Assembly: GCA_017428785.1 (NCBI GenBank)
Contig: JAFRQD010000010.1
Location: 1 to 41,288 of the forward strand
Origin: Bacteroidaceae bacterium
GTDB taxonomy: Bacteria; Bacteroidota; Bacteroidia; Bacteroidales; Bacteroidaceae
DNA: 41,288 nucleotides
Direction: 5' to 3'
Every line of letters begins with the position of its first letter. Position 1 is the first letter of the stretch. The translations under genes were made by a program, and so were the position numbers. Below, one piece after another: positions 14,863 to 25,106 of this stretch. The notes beneath the pieces are model-generated. The model did not search any database. It was not told the DNA's origin and saw nothing but the letters and a program-made list of their open reading frames with translations.

Positions 14863-17800
14863 ATGAAACTAAGAACCTTATTGACCACGTTGCTTCTGCT
14901 CATTGCAGGAGCAGCATCCGCAGCCATCACATCCGGCTACTACCACATCTTGAGCTATAACGGCAAGTATATGACCGAGAACATCAGCGACCACACGCTT
15001 GTATGCTCCGACCTTGCCACACCAACCAATTATGCGCAGGTGTGGTATATCACTGTGTCGGGCTCTTCTGTCACCTTCAAGAATGCTTTGACAAACAGGT
15101 ATATACTGTTCAGCAATTCAGCTTATACCACAAACACCACCCAAAAGACAAGCTTCACGGCGAACGAATCGTCGGGCGTTTATACCTTTGCGAATCAAAG
15201 CGGTGCAGGTTTGCATTGCGACAACGCGAACTTTGTCGTATTTTACTACACCAACGAGGCCAAGTCCAAGTGGACACTCGAGTCAACAACTGTGAATTCA
15301 ACGGAATTGACAAACCAACAAACAGCCCTCACAGAAGCCAACACATCGCAGCTGCAGGCCGTGTTCACAGACTTGTCATGCAGCGCACTGAAGAGCGGCT
15401 ACACAAACAGCGCCGTGAACGCACTGCCCGCCTCCACACAAGCACTGGTCACAAAGATCAAGAACAACACTTGGACCACCTATAGCGGATGGACCAAGAC
15501 AGAGAAGACCTTCCGCATTGCTGACTATAAGGCATACAGCGACCATGACCGCTGGAAGGAAATCTTCGGTTTCACCAACTATACGATGGGGCGCCTCAGC
15601 AATCCCACAGGCATCTGGGTCAACTCGGGAGACATCATACAGGTTTATGTCGGCACCATCCCAAGCGGGCAGAGTGTGAAGCTCGAAGTGGCAGACTACC
15701 AACAAGCATCTGGCACAACCTACGCCCTTCACGAAGGAATGAATTCCCTACTGATAGCCTCCAAGGGCAACTGCTTCGTCAACTATGAGGTTGACAACAC
15801 CACCAATGGCCAAACACCTTATAAGCTGATGTCCACCTATGCCGATGTGACCGTACACATCGAAGGCGGCACCGTGCAGGGCTACTTCGACCTCACCAAA
15901 GGCGATACCGACACCGACTGGGCACAGATGAAGACACACCTCCTGACAGATGTCAGCAACAGGTCCAATGTATGCCTTAAGACAGACAAGCATGTCTTTA
16001 ACCTCAACATAACGAGATTGGAAACATCTCTGGGCACAGGAAGCCTCACGGAGATGCTTAATGTATGGCGGAATGTGGCTCAATGGGAAGACGAATTGAT
16101 GGGACGCTCCGACAACCTCGACAGTAACGGCGGACAGACCAGATACGGGCAATACTGTAACACGCTTTTCTCTGTTACGATGACGACTGACGGCTATGCT
16201 CACGCCTCAAACCATGGCACCTTCTATCCCGCTTTCTACGATGACAACATATACAATGCGAGCAATCTGTTGGGGGTAGCCGACGACATGTGGTGCATCG
16301 CCCACGAACAAGGGCACAACCGCCAAAGTCCCATCAACATGGCTGGCAACACGGAGATATCTAACAATCTCTTCTCCAATGTAGCCATTTACAAGCAGGG
16401 ACGCTTCACCAGCCGCACGGCCAGCATCCAAGAAGTGTTCCGCGATTTCGCCGATGGATTGTCTTGGCCAGAGCGCGTAGCAAAGTCTTGCGACAGCTAT
16501 GGGAATTACAACCAGCAGATGCTGCACCTCAACTGGTCACTCTATCTCTATTTCCATGTCCTGGGCAAAGACCCCGACTTCTTCCCCCGCCTCTTCGACG
16601 CGCTGCGTGCCGACCCGATGACAAAGGTGAAAAGCGGTTCAGCAGATAACAGCACGCTCACTCCTGCAAGCACCGACTACCTGAAGTACTATGTGAAGTG
16701 CTGTGAGGTCAGCGGCTACGACCTCACCGAGTTCTTCGCCACCTACGGCTTTTTCATTCTTCCGGCGGAAAGAGACTACTCAATCACTTATAATAATGTC
16801 ACCACCAACCGCTTTGCCACTCTCAACGACTATGGCTATTACTATCTCTACGCCACACAGGACATGATAGACAATGCCAAGGCACAGGTCGCTAATATGA
16901 ACTTGCCTAAGTGCAACATCACCTTCATTGAGGACCGCGTCACCGCTCCCGATGCCACATACGAAGGCGCGCCATCCGGTACCAAGAGGACTATCAACCC
17001 CGATGCGCCTGTATCAGCCTTCGGACAGGTCGGCGAGACAGGACAATACACCGACTTCGACGCCGAATGCTCGGCATATAAATATAATGTAAAGAATAAC
17101 GCCGTTACGATGGAAGGCACAGGTGCAGTAGGCTTCAAGGTCTATGACAGTGAAGGCAATCTTCGAGGAGTCTACAACACTTATCACTTCACCCTGCCCA
17201 ATGACATCGGCACTGGCTACACCATAAAAGCAGCTGCCGGAAACGGCACTGATGCTGCTGCGACATTCGACGCCAACGTAGGCATCATCACATCGGATGT
17301 GACGGATGTTCTCAGCGCAGGTGCGAAAGTCACGGCCGAGAGCCAACTCATTAGCGGGAAATTGTACTTGCTGCGTAACACGGCAACAGGCAATCCCTGG
17401 ATTACCGACGCCGGAACGTATTACTCCGTAGGCAACAATGGTGGCACCTTTGACGAACGCTGCATGTATTATCTGATTAAGGATGGCGATACATGGAAAA
17501 TAAAGAACTACGTTACAGGGAAATACTGGGGCAAGCCAACCGCAGCTTCTACAACTAACCAAGGAGGTTTCGTGCCCACTGATGAAGCAAATGCCGGCAG
17601 TTGGAGCTTGAACTTTAATAATAACGGTAATATCGACCCACAATGTAATGGATTCTATATTAACCGTGCTTCGCAGAAATTGCACGCTTGGAACGCCTCT
17701 TTGTCATCTCAAATATACGAAGTCATCCTCACCTATCCTCCCTTCTCCGACTTTACCAACAAAGACATTAGCGTCAGCACCGAAGCTGCGGCCTCATTAG

Positions 17801-20800
17801 AAACCGGCAAATGGTATGCGATGTTCGACCGCGGTGCCAATCACGGCTACCTCTATGAGAACAATCAGAACAAGCTCTACAATACTAACACTGTACCCTC
17901 TGGCTCTGCTACGAACAATGCCAAGTACCTCGTCCGCATCGTCGGCTGGGACAACGAGTACTATCTCCAGACAGGCCTCGGCAACTTCTTCGGAAACATA
18001 CAGGGAAGCACGACCGTTCCCACGACAGCCACAGCCACAGAGCAGATTACCATCAAGAAGATTGCAGGCACAGACGGACACTTCTACCTGATGTCTGCTG
18101 CCGGTGTTGTCCTCGATGCCAACGATACAAGAAACGGTGACGCCACTGTCGTAGGCTGGGGCACAACAGCTCCCACTGCCACTGGCGGCAACAACGACTG
18201 GGCATTCTATCCTGTGGAGTTTGTTGATGCATGGGTTCCCACGGCTTCTGATGTCTATACCATCAACAATACGAACAGCGGCCGTGGCGCACTGACCTAT
18301 GAACCAAACAAATCAACAACCTATGTATGGTCAAGTGGAAAGTCGGGGGCTACAGCCTTTGATGCCACAAACCAGAATCATCAATGGGTCATCATTCCCA
18401 CAGGAACAGCGGGACAATACTATTTATATAATGTAGGGGCAGGCAAGTTTGCCATTCCTACAGGCATTGCTCAGAGTGCCGACCTCTCTTGGGTATTCAG
18501 CGACAATGCCGTAGCTGTTATTTTCGAGGATCAAAGCGACGGCACGAAGAAGATTAAGATGGCTTCGAATCCAGTCAACGGCACCAACGCTGCCTATATG
18601 GCCGTCAGCAACAACTACACAGGCCCCATCATCAACTACAATGACGTGGGCGGCAACTTCACCATTACCAAGGTGGGCGGTCAAGACCAGAGTGCAGCCG
18701 CCAACGCAGCCGTTGCCAAGCTCGTCAAGAACCAGACGGCGCTCACAGCTGCACCCACAGCGAGTGGATGGTATGCCTTACAGATCAAGACTGCCGGAAA
18801 TGCCAGCTATGTGAACCGCTATGTTAAAGCAGCAGACAGTGAATACAACTACAACGGCACTTATTATCCGCTTACCTTCACGGGAGCCGTGGATATCCAG
18901 CCTTCCATCAAGGATGCCACTTTCTTTACTTACATTGACATGAGCAGTGGCGCCAAGTGGCAGATGCCGAATGGTAAGTACCTCGTGAATAACAGCAACA
19001 AGTTCCCAACGAGTTCTTCAACGGCTAACAACATTACGATTAGCTCTGACAATAACGGGATATATTTCAAGGGAGGTTACTACTATGCTGTTCCTTACAA
19101 TAGCGGTCAGAACTATTTCATCGGTGAGACATCCCAGGCAGCCAAATACTACAATGTATATCCCATCGACCTCTCTGCTGCTAGTCTCACGGCATGGCAG
19201 GTCCTCTGCGACAATGCTCCAGAAACTGCTCAGATTACCTGCTCTCGCAGCGATGTCAGTGGCTTGACGGCTGTCTATAAGAACGGCTTCTTCTTCCTGC
19301 CCACTGGCGTGACACCTGTAAGCACAGACTTCAACTTGGAGGGAGCAACCAATGTGACCGTGAGTGCAACAGCCAAGACCGTCACCTTTGCTTACGACCC
19401 GACTCTTGCCATTGTTGCTGACGGTGTTACCGTGGAGCAAGGCTGGCAGACGGCAGGTCGCGGTGGCGAGGTGATGCTGCTTCGCGTCACAGCTAAGCCA
19501 TTCAAGGCTGCCACGAGCACGACGCTTACCGTCAACCTCAAGGATGGTTCCGAGAGTAACATCTCCGCCTTGAAGCTTTATGAGGCCAACTCCAACTCAC
19601 CTGAGATCTACTCTACAGGCGACGGAGCACCGACAAAGACAGTGGTTGCCACGACATCCATCTCTGGCTCTACTGCTACCTTCAACATCGGCAATCTCGC
19701 TGCTGGCACACACTACTACTGGATTGGTGCTACGGTGAAGAGCGATGCGACACTTGGAGCCGTTCTCGATGCAGCCGTCACTGGCATCTCCTATCAAGTG
19801 GCTGGGCAAACGGCACAAGCCCTCGACCTGACCTCTGTTGGCGACCCTGCCGACCGTGGCGCAATGGTCTTCAATGCACAGTCCTATCCCTTCCTGCCTC
19901 GCGACAACAGCAGCCGTGTTTATCGTATTCCAGCCATGATTGTTGCCGACGACGGCAGCATCGTCGTGGCTTGCGACAAGCGTTATAACAGCCACACCGA
20001 TATCGGCGCAGGCCACGTCATCGACATCGTCGTGCGTCGCTCTACCGACGGCGGCAAGACATGGAGCAGTCCCATTACCATTGCCAAGGGTCTCGGCACT
20101 GCCGACGATGCCAAGTGCGGCTATGGCGACCCGAGCCTCGTGAAGGGCAAGGACGGCAAGCTCTACTGCCTGTTCGTGGCCGGCAACATCGGTTACTTCT
20201 ATGGGCAGAAGCGTATCGCCATGTCAACCAGCACGGACAACGGCGTGACATGGAGCAGCAACGAGAGCACACCGCCCATCGACCTCCTGGAGAGCGGCCG
20301 CCTTAAAAACTACAACACGGTTGGCGAGGCTGGCTACGGCCTCTATGACTACTTCGTAACCTCTGGTCGCGGCCTCTACATCCCCGACGACGACATCCTG
20401 ATGTACCTCATCCCGGCACAGACAATGACAAGCGCCACCGAGCACACCAGCGACTCACAAGACTACATCTTCTACTCCAGAGACGGCGGTGAGTCATGGT
20501 ACTTCAGTGAGAACCCCATGGTTCAAGGAGGCGACGAAGCCAAGATTATCCAGATGAATGATGGCTCGCTCTTCGGCTCCATCCGCAAGGGAGGTCCACG
20601 CCGCTTCAACACCGCCACCTATACAAAGAACGACGACGGCAAGACGCTCAGCTTCAACTTCGGCACGCAATGGGAAAACAACCAGCTCTATCAGTCCAGC
20701 CAGAACAACCAGGACATCTTCTATTACCAGCGCGAGACGACAGAGGGCAAGACCGACGTCATCATCCACTCCATCACGACTGGCAACCACGCCAACTTCA

Positions 20801-22092
20801 AGCTCTACTACAGCACCGACAAGGGTGTCAACTGGACAGAGTTCCTGAACGTGCAGACCAAGGGCACACGCTATGTGACGATGGACAAGAATCCGGCCAA
20901 CGGCAGCCTGTACCTCTTCTTCGAGGACCAGAGCCTCAACAGCGCCGGCGGCTACACCGACTACAACCACTATCCCTTGAACTTCATCGAGATTACACGC
21001 GACCAGCTTGTGAGCCTCATTCCTGCTCTGGAGGAATACAATGTGCCCGAATACCTGGAGGCAAAGGATGTGAAGATTGTCAACGGATTATCTGGCGAAA
21101 GCAACTTCGGCTCATGGAGCGGCCTCACCTGGACTTCCAATGCTGCCAGCGGAGTTGCAGGGCTGACCATGACACTGAGCGACGGCGCATACAACAGATT
21201 CTCGAATTTTAACGGCCGCTACAATCTGGCTTATCACCCCGCCGCAGCCAACACCAACTCCACCATAACGCTGACGGCACCCGAAGGCTATGTCATCACG
21301 GGCTATTCCGTACAGACAGGCGTATATCAGGGTACCACATACACCCTGACGGCTTCCGACGGCACATCCGTAACACCGGCCAACCTCGGCAGCACCTACA
21401 CGCCTCTCGAGGTTACTGGCTTGTCGGCAACATCAACAACTATCACCGTCACCACGACTGATGCCAGCAAGTGGCTGTCTTTGGCCAACTTCACTGTTTC
21501 CCTCGCCAAGACTCTCCCGCTCAATGTTGTGGGCGACAAGAGCTATGCAACGCTCTACCTGCCGTTCGATGTGACGACGACAGGCGCAACGAAGGCATAC
21601 TACATCGAGACAGCCAGCAACAGATATGCTCATCTGACCGCTACGGGCAACGATGGCACGGAGATTCCTGCCCGTACCGCTGTGGTGCTCGTCAACGAGG
21701 ACGCAGAGCCAAGCACCATCCTCAACATGGCCAGCGACCTGACCTCCGTGGTCAGCGAGAGCGCCAACCTGCTGAAGGGTACCTTGGTGCCGATGAGCCT
21801 CGACCTCAGCGATGGCACTCCCTATTATTCCATGGGACGCCTGAACGGGGAGATTGGCTTCTACAAATATACAGACGGCACCATCACGCTCGGTGCCAAC
21901 AAAGCCTACCTCGAGGTGCCTGCAAGCGGCGGTGCCAAGGGCTACACGCTCGACTTCGACGATGCCACAGGCCTTAAAGACCTTAAGGGCCTTAAGGACT
22001 CTGATGACCTCATCTACAATCTCTCTGGCCAGCGCATGAGCAAGCCTGTCAAGGGTATCAACATCATCAACGGAAAGAAAGTATTGAAATAG
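14863..22092 (+). CDS. Secreted M60-like metallopeptidase fused to GH33 sialidase (2409 aa)
   Basis: This giant exported protein appears to join two mucin-attacking enzymes. After the signal peptide (MKLRTLLTTLLLLIAGAASA) and a beta-rich N-domain, an M60/enhancin-type peptidase carries HEQGH at 481-485 and a third metal ligand at Glu498 (HExxH, 12 residues, E). A long middle part (about 840-1560) contains repeated lectin-like beta modules. About 1560-1680 resembles the domain that precedes bacterial sialidases. The GH33 beta-propeller follows, with YRIP at 1687-1690 and four Asp-boxes (STDGGKTW 1727-1734, STDNGVTW 1790-1797, SRDGGESW 1872-1879, STDKGVNW 1984-1991). The SIRKGG segment supplies a likely second arginine of the triad. 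The protein ends with a SYATLYLPF domain (about 2216-2290) and a GQRMSKPVKGINIINGKK tail. It leads a four-gene plus-strand run. Confidence 0.9.
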   Translation: MKLRTLLTTLLLLIAGAASAAITSGYYHILSYNGKYMTENISDHTLVCSDLATPTNYAQVWYITVSGSSVTFKNALTNRYILFSNSAYTTNTTQKTSFTANESSGVYTFANQSGAGLHCDNANFVVFYYTNEAKSKWTLESTTVNSTELTNQQTALTEANTSQLQAVFTDLSCSALKSGYTNSAVNALPASTQALVTKIKNNTWTTYSGWTKTEKTFRIADYKAYSDHDRWKEIFGFTNYTMGRLSNPTGIWVNSGDIIQVYVGTIPSGQSVKLEVADYQQASGTTYALHEGMNSLLIASKGNCFVNYEVDNTTNGQTPYKLMSTYADVTVHIEGGTVQGYFDLTKGDTDTDWAQMKTHLLTDVSNRSNVCLKTDKHVFNLNITRLETSLGTGSLTEMLNVWRNVAQWEDELMGRSDNLDSNGGQTRYGQYCNTLFSVTMTTDGYAHASNHGTFYPAFYDDNIYNASNLLGVADDMWCIAHEQGHNRQSPINMAGNTEISNNLFSNVAIYKQGRFTSRTASIQEVFRDFADGLSWPERVAKSCDSYGNYNQQMLHLNWSLYLYFHVLGKDPDFFPRLFDALRADPMTKVKSGSADNSTLTPASTDYLKYYVKCCEVSGYDLTEFFATYGFFILPAERDYSITYNNVTTNRFATLNDYGYYYLYATQDMIDNAKAQVANMNLPKCNITFIEDRVTAPDATYEGAPSGTKRTINPDAPVSAFGQVGETGQYTDFDAECSAYKYNVKNNAVTMEGTGAVGFKVYDSEGNLRGVYNTYHFTLPNDIGTGYTIKAAAGNGTDAAATFDANVGIITSDVTDVLSAGAKVTAESQLISGKLYLLRNTATGNPWITDAGTYYSVGNNGGTFDERCMYYLIKDGDTWKIKNYVTGKYWGKPTAASTTNQGGFVPTDEANAGSWSLNFNNNGNIDPQCNGFYINRASQKLHAWNASLSSQIYEVILTYPPFSDFTNKDISVSTEAAASLETGKWYAMFDRGANHGYLYENNQNKLYNTNTVPSGSATNNAKYLVRIVGWDNEYYLQTGLGNFFGNIQGSTTVPTTATATEQITIKKIAGTDGHFYLMSAAGVVLDANDTRNGDATVVGWGTTAPTATGGNNDWAFYPVEFVDAWVPTASDVYTINNTNSGRGALTYEPNKSTTYVWSSGKSGATAFDATNQNHQWVIIPTGTAGQYYLYNVGAGKFAIPTGIAQSADLSWVFSDNAVAVIFEDQSDGTKKIKMASNPVNGTNAAYMAVSNNYTGPIINYNDVGGNFTITKVGGQDQSAAANAAVAKLVKNQTALTAAPTASGWYALQIKTAGNASYVNRYVKAADSEYNYNGTYYPLTFTGAVDIQPSIKDATFFTYIDMSSGAKWQMPNGKYLVNNSNKFPTSSSTANNITISSDNNGIYFKGGYYYAVPYNSGQNYFIGETSQAAKYYNVYPIDLSAASLTAWQVLCDNAPETAQITCSRSDVSGLTAVYKNGFFFLPTGVTPVSTDFNLEGATNVTVSATAKTVTFAYDPTLAIVADGVTVEQGWQTAGRGGEVMLLRVTAKPFKAATSTTLTVNLKDGSESNISALKLYEANSNSPEIYSTGDGAPTKTVVATTSISGSTATFNIGNLAAGTHYYWIGATVKSDATLGAVLDAAVTGISYQVAGQTAQALDLTSVGDPADRGAMVFNAQSYPFLPRDNSSRVYRIPAMIVADDGSIVVACDKRYNSHTDIGAGHVIDIVVRRSTDGGKTWSSPITIAKGLGTADDAKCGYGDPSLVKGKDGKLYCLFVAGNIGYFYGQKRIAMSTSTDNGVTWSSNESTPPIDLLESGRLKNYNTVGEAGYGLYDYFVTSGRGLYIPDDDILMYLIPAQTMTSATEHTSDSQDYIFYSRDGGESWYFSENPMVQGGDEAKIIQMNDGSLFGSIRKGGPRRFNTATYTKNDDGKTLSFNFGTQWENNQLYQSSQNNQDIFYYQRETTEGKTDVIIHSITTGNHANFKLYYSTDKGVNWTEFLNVQTKGTRYVTMDKNPANGSLYLFFEDQSLNSAGGYTDYNHYPLNFIEITRDQLVSLIPALEEYNVPEYLEAKDVKIVNGLSGESNFGSWSGLTWTSNAASGVAGLTMTLSDGAYNRFSNFNGRYNLAYHPAAANTNSTITLTAPEGYVITGYSVQTGVYQGTTYTLTASDGTSVTPANLGSTYTPLEVTGLSATSTTITVTTTDASKWLSLANFTVSLAKTLPLNVVGDKSYATLYLPFDVTTTGATKAYYIETASNRYAHLTATGNDGTEIPARTAVVLVNEDAEPSTILNMASDLTSVVSESANLLKGTLVPMSLDLSDGTPYYSMGRLNGEIGFYKYTDGTITLGANKAYLEVPASGGAKGYTLDFDDATGLKDLKGLKDSDDLIYNLSGQRMSKPVKGINIINGKKVLK

Positions 22093-22158
22093 CCCTCTCT
22101 CACCAAATTTGATACAGATGGCTGAATCGTTAAACAAACATTAATAAGTCTAATCGTT

Positions 22159-22341
22159 ATGAACAAACGTATATATATATCCCCTTGTGCTTGTGTCTGC
22201 GAGATTTCAGGAAGAGGCATGATGTCCACATCGATAAAAATAGGTTCTTCGGAGGAAAAGGTCAGCAATAGCGAAGATATCGGTTTCGCCAAAGAACAAA
22301 ATTCCCAGGAAGACAGAGGCCTCTGGAACGATGAATGGTAA
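22159..22341 (+). CDS. Small 60-aa protein ending in LWNDEW
   Basis: A short frame, MNKRIYISPCACVCEISGRG..., ends with LWNDEW and lies 66 nt after the sialidase gene. It overlaps the start of the SGNH hydrolase gene by 11 nt, which suggests translational coupling. Short Bacteroidales proteins with an N-terminal YISP and an acidic, tryptophan-containing end are familiar as unannotated neighbours of surface-protein genes, but no function is known to me. It has three cysteines, no membrane segment and no signal peptide. No maturation enzyme is seen nearby. Confidence 0.6.
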   Translation: MNKRIYISPCACVCEISGRGMMSTSIKIGSSEEKVSNSEDIGFAKEQNSQEDRGLWNDEW

Positions 22342-23734
22342 TTGCATTCTGAGGAGGCTTCTCCTTGGCCTACTGCTTTCGCCCTGTGTCTGCACGCTTA
22401 TGCAGGCACAGGGTGTTGCACCTTTCAAGGAGGGAGACCGCGTGGCGTTCGTGGGCAACAGCATCACCGACGGCGGGCACTACCACTCCTACATTTGGCT
22501 CTACTACATGACGCACTTCCCCAGGATGCGTCTGTGGATGGCAAACTGCGGCGTGGGCGGCGATACGGCGAAAGAGATACTGGCACGCTTCGACGACGAT
22601 GTGCTGGAGAAGAACCCGACCGTCCTGACCTTCACCTTCGGCATGAACGATACGGGCTACTACGAGTACAACAGCGCCGATTCTGCCCGCTTCGCCCATC
22701 AGAAGCTGCAGGAAGCCAGGGAGCGGTTCGCGCTTTGCGAAGAGAAGCTGAGGAGCCTCAAAGGTGTCCGCACCGTGATGATCGGCACTTCGCCTTACGA
22801 CCAGACTTCCACCTTCAACGACGACATCTATGCCCGCAAGAACGACAACATGCAGCGCGTCGTCGCCCTACAGAAAGAGGCTGCCAGGAGAAACAACTGG
22901 GAGTTCCTGGACTTCAATGCGCCGATGGTGGCGCTCAATATGAAGCAACAGGAGACCGACCCAGCCTTCACGCTCATCGGCTCCGACCGCGTGCATCCGG
23001 ACAACGACGGGCACATGGCCATGGCCTACCTCTTCCTGGAGGCTCAGGGCATGAAGGGCAAGAAGGTGGCCGACATGCAGTTGGATGCCGCCAAAGGCAA
23101 AGCGACGAAAGCCGACAACTGCCGCATCACGAAGGTGAGGGCGACAGCCGACATGTTGCAGTTCGACTGCCTGGCAGAGTCCCTACCCTTCCCTCTCGAC
23201 ACCATTCCCCGTGGCTGGGGCTTCAAGCATGGAGCGGCACAAGTCACGAAGGTCATCCCCACATTCATCGACGACCTGAGCGACGAGCACCTGACCGTAA
23301 CAGGCCTTAGCGGCAGCTACGAGCTGAGCATCGACGCCATCACTATTGATACGCTTTCAGCCGCCATGCTTGCCCAAGGCATCAACCTCTCCCGATACCG
23401 CCACACGCCGCAATATCAGCAGGCCCTGACGGTGATGGCTCTGAACGAGACGCGCTGGGATGTGGAACGCAGGTTCCGCGAATGGGCATGGGTCAACTAC
23501 AACTTCATGATGCCGGCGGGCTTCCTGAACGACTGCAGCGAGCAGGCTGCGCAGAAGTACCGCGAGCTATGCAAAGGCAACGACTGGCTGGCGAGCAAGC
23601 GAGGCACCTACGACCAGATGGTCCGCCCCGAAGTGCGGGATGCCTATCAGAAGGAGATGGACCTCCTCGTAGGCCGGATATACGAACTGAACCAGCCGAA
23701 GAAGCACACTTTCCGGCTGAAAAAACTGACATAA
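22331..23734 (+). CDS. Secreted SGNH/GDSL-family hydrolase
   Basis: This 467-residue exported esterase-type enzyme has a signal peptide at about 1-27 (RRLLLGLLLSPCVCTLMQAQ). The SGNH blocks are clear: block I VGNSITDGG with the nucleophile serine, block II NCGVGGDT with glycine, block III FGMNDT with asparagine, and block V DRVHPDNDGH with the catalytic Asp and His. Residues after about 240 form a separate helical and beta region with no recognised motif. Family members de-acylate sugars or lipids. Beside a sialidase, a sialate or mucin O-acetylesterase role is plausible but unproven. The start codon lies inside the preceding 60-aa gene. Confidence 0.85.
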   Translation: MNGNCILRRLLLGLLLSPCVCTLMQAQGVAPFKEGDRVAFVGNSITDGGHYHSYIWLYYMTHFPRMRLWMANCGVGGDTAKEILARFDDDVLEKNPTVLTFTFGMNDTGYYEYNSADSARFAHQKLQEARERFALCEEKLRSLKGVRTVMIGTSPYDQTSTFNDDIYARKNDNMQRVVALQKEAARRNNWEFLDFNAPMVALNMKQQETDPAFTLIGSDRVHPDNDGHMAMAYLFLEAQGMKGKKVADMQLDAAKGKATKADNCRITKVRATADMLQFDCLAESLPFPLDTIPRGWGFKHGAAQVTKVIPTFIDDLSDEHLTVTGLSGSYELSIDAITIDTLSAAMLAQGINLSRYRHTPQYQQALTVMALNETRWDVERRFREWAWVNYNFMMPAGFLNDCSEQAAQKYRELCKGNDWLASKRGTYDQMVRPEVRDAYQKEMDLLVGRIYELNQPKKHTFRLKKLT

Positions 23735-23763
23735 AAAGGGGCGTCTGAAACCGCTCCGTGCGA

Positions 23764-23863
23764 CCCTTGAAAACGCCGCGTGCGGCGATGCCCAACGCCG
23801 CACGCGGAAATGCCCATCGCCGCACGCGGGGATTGCCATCGCCGCACGCGGCGTTTTCAAGGG
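23764..23863. repeat. Four-unit 22-bp palindromic element, copy 2
   Basis: Units start at 23774, 23796, 23818 and 23840, each 22 bp with the core CGCCGCACGCGG or its reverse complement. The 27-bp ends at 23764-23790 and 23837-23863 are perfect reverse complements and begin CCCTTGAAAACGCCGCG. The element lies between the co-directional SGNH hydrolase and phosphoesterase genes. It could fold into a strong hairpin in the mRNA and lower expression of the downstream gene. Confidence 0.9.
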
Positions 23864-23908
23864 CCTCTGCGGGGGACAATTCTCCCAACCTATCAAACAC
23901 CGAAAACC

Positions 23909-25042
23909 ATGAACAGAAGAGACTTTCTGACACTATCCGCCACGGGAATCATCGGCCTCGGCGCCAGCAGTTTCCCGCTGTCAGCACTTGCAAAAGGGAA
24001 GGGCGACAGGTCGTACTCGATGATTATCCTGGGCGACACACACTTCGATGCCGACCCGCCATCGATATATCACGCACATTACAACGAGCCGAACGAGAGG
24101 CTCAACAAGATACAGCGCGGCGAGTTCGCCCGCAACGGGGAGATGTGGAAAGACCGTTGCCCCCGCCTCCTCAAAAGGGCGGCCAGGCTGATTGACAAGG
24201 ACACGCGCATGGTGCTGCAGATGGGCGACCTCGTTCAGGGCGACTGCGGCAGCGGCGAGGTGCACAAGAAGATGCTCTCCGACGTCATGAACCGCTTCAA
24301 GCACGAGCTGGGCGGCCTCCCCTTCGTCACCGTAGTGGGCAACCACGATATCCGCGGCACAGATGCCCTCGAGGCCTATCACTCATTCATGCCGCCCCGC
24401 ATGTCAGAAGAGCTGGGCAAAAGCATCAGCAAGACCACTTTTGCCTTCAATGTGGGCGACGACGCATTCATCGTCATCGACTTCAACAATCCCGATGACG
24501 CAGAGGTGGACCGACTGCTGGACGACACGAAGGGAGCACGCCACACCTTTGTCATGACCCACGGCCCCGTGCTTCCACCGGACATCAGCAGCTGCCGATG
24601 GTTCTTCCACGGAGGAGCATCCGAAGCCAACACACAGGCACGCCGCCATTTCCGCCAAGCCTTCGCCAAGCGCAACGCCATCGTGCTGTGCGGACATACC
24701 CACTACACCGACTTCATGGACTGGTGGGGAGACGGCGGACGCATCACGCAGATGACCATGAGCAGCGTCTGGACGGCAGAGGAACAGAAGCAATACGCCG
24801 TCCGCAACGAGGGAGCAGAGAACTACGGCTTGATGCGCAAGAAGATGATGGAGAAGCCCGACGGCGCCAACCTCAAGGACGAGTCAGCGCTCTTCGAGGA
24901 ATATCTGCCCGGCACCCGTCAGCTCATCAATTCCCGCTCGCAGGGTTCCTACAAGCTGAACGTCAGCAAGAAGCACATCAGCATCGATTTCTATGGCGGC
25001 GACTCGGAAGAAGTGTCGCACAGGTTCGTCATCCGAGAGTAA
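23909..25042 (+). CDS. Exported calcineurin-like metallophosphoesterase
   Basis: This 377-residue protein contains the full set of metal-ligand motifs: GDTHFD near residue 37, MGDLVQGDCGS, VGNHDIRG, MTHGPV and CGHTHYTDF. The start MNRRDFLTLSATGIIGLGA gives a twin-arginine-like motif and a hydrophobic stretch, so it is probably exported; whether by Tat or Sec cannot be told. A longer frame begins inside the upstream 22-bp repeat element and is not believed. The family hydrolyses phosphomonoesters or diesters with two metal ions. The substrate is unknown. It is last in the plus-strand run that starts with the sialidase. Confidence 0.87.
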   Translation: MNRRDFLTLSATGIIGLGASSFPLSALAKGKGDRSYSMIILGDTHFDADPPSIYHAHYNEPNERLNKIQRGEFARNGEMWKDRCPRLLKRAARLIDKDTRMVLQMGDLVQGDCGSGEVHKKMLSDVMNRFKHELGGLPFVTVVGNHDIRGTDALEAYHSFMPPRMSEELGKSISKTTFAFNVGDDAFIVIDFNNPDDAEVDRLLDDTKGARHTFVMTHGPVLPPDISSCRWFFHGGASEANTQARRHFRQAFAKRNAIVLCGHTHYTDFMDWWGDGGRITQMTMSSVWTAEEQKQYAVRNEGAENYGLMRKKMMEKPDGANLKDESALFEEYLPGTRQLINSRSQGSYKLNVSKKHISIDFYGGDSEEVSHRFVIRE

Positions 25043-25106
25043 CGCCGACGTTCATTCGTACGAAGCATCGGGAAAGGACGCGCCCAAAAACACAGTCGAT
25101 ATAATA

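Noticed and set aside
23780-23908. Upstream in-frame start extending the metallophosphoesterase by 43 residues
   Set aside because: The extension is a translation of the 22-bp repeat element, and the internal ATG gives a clear export signal.
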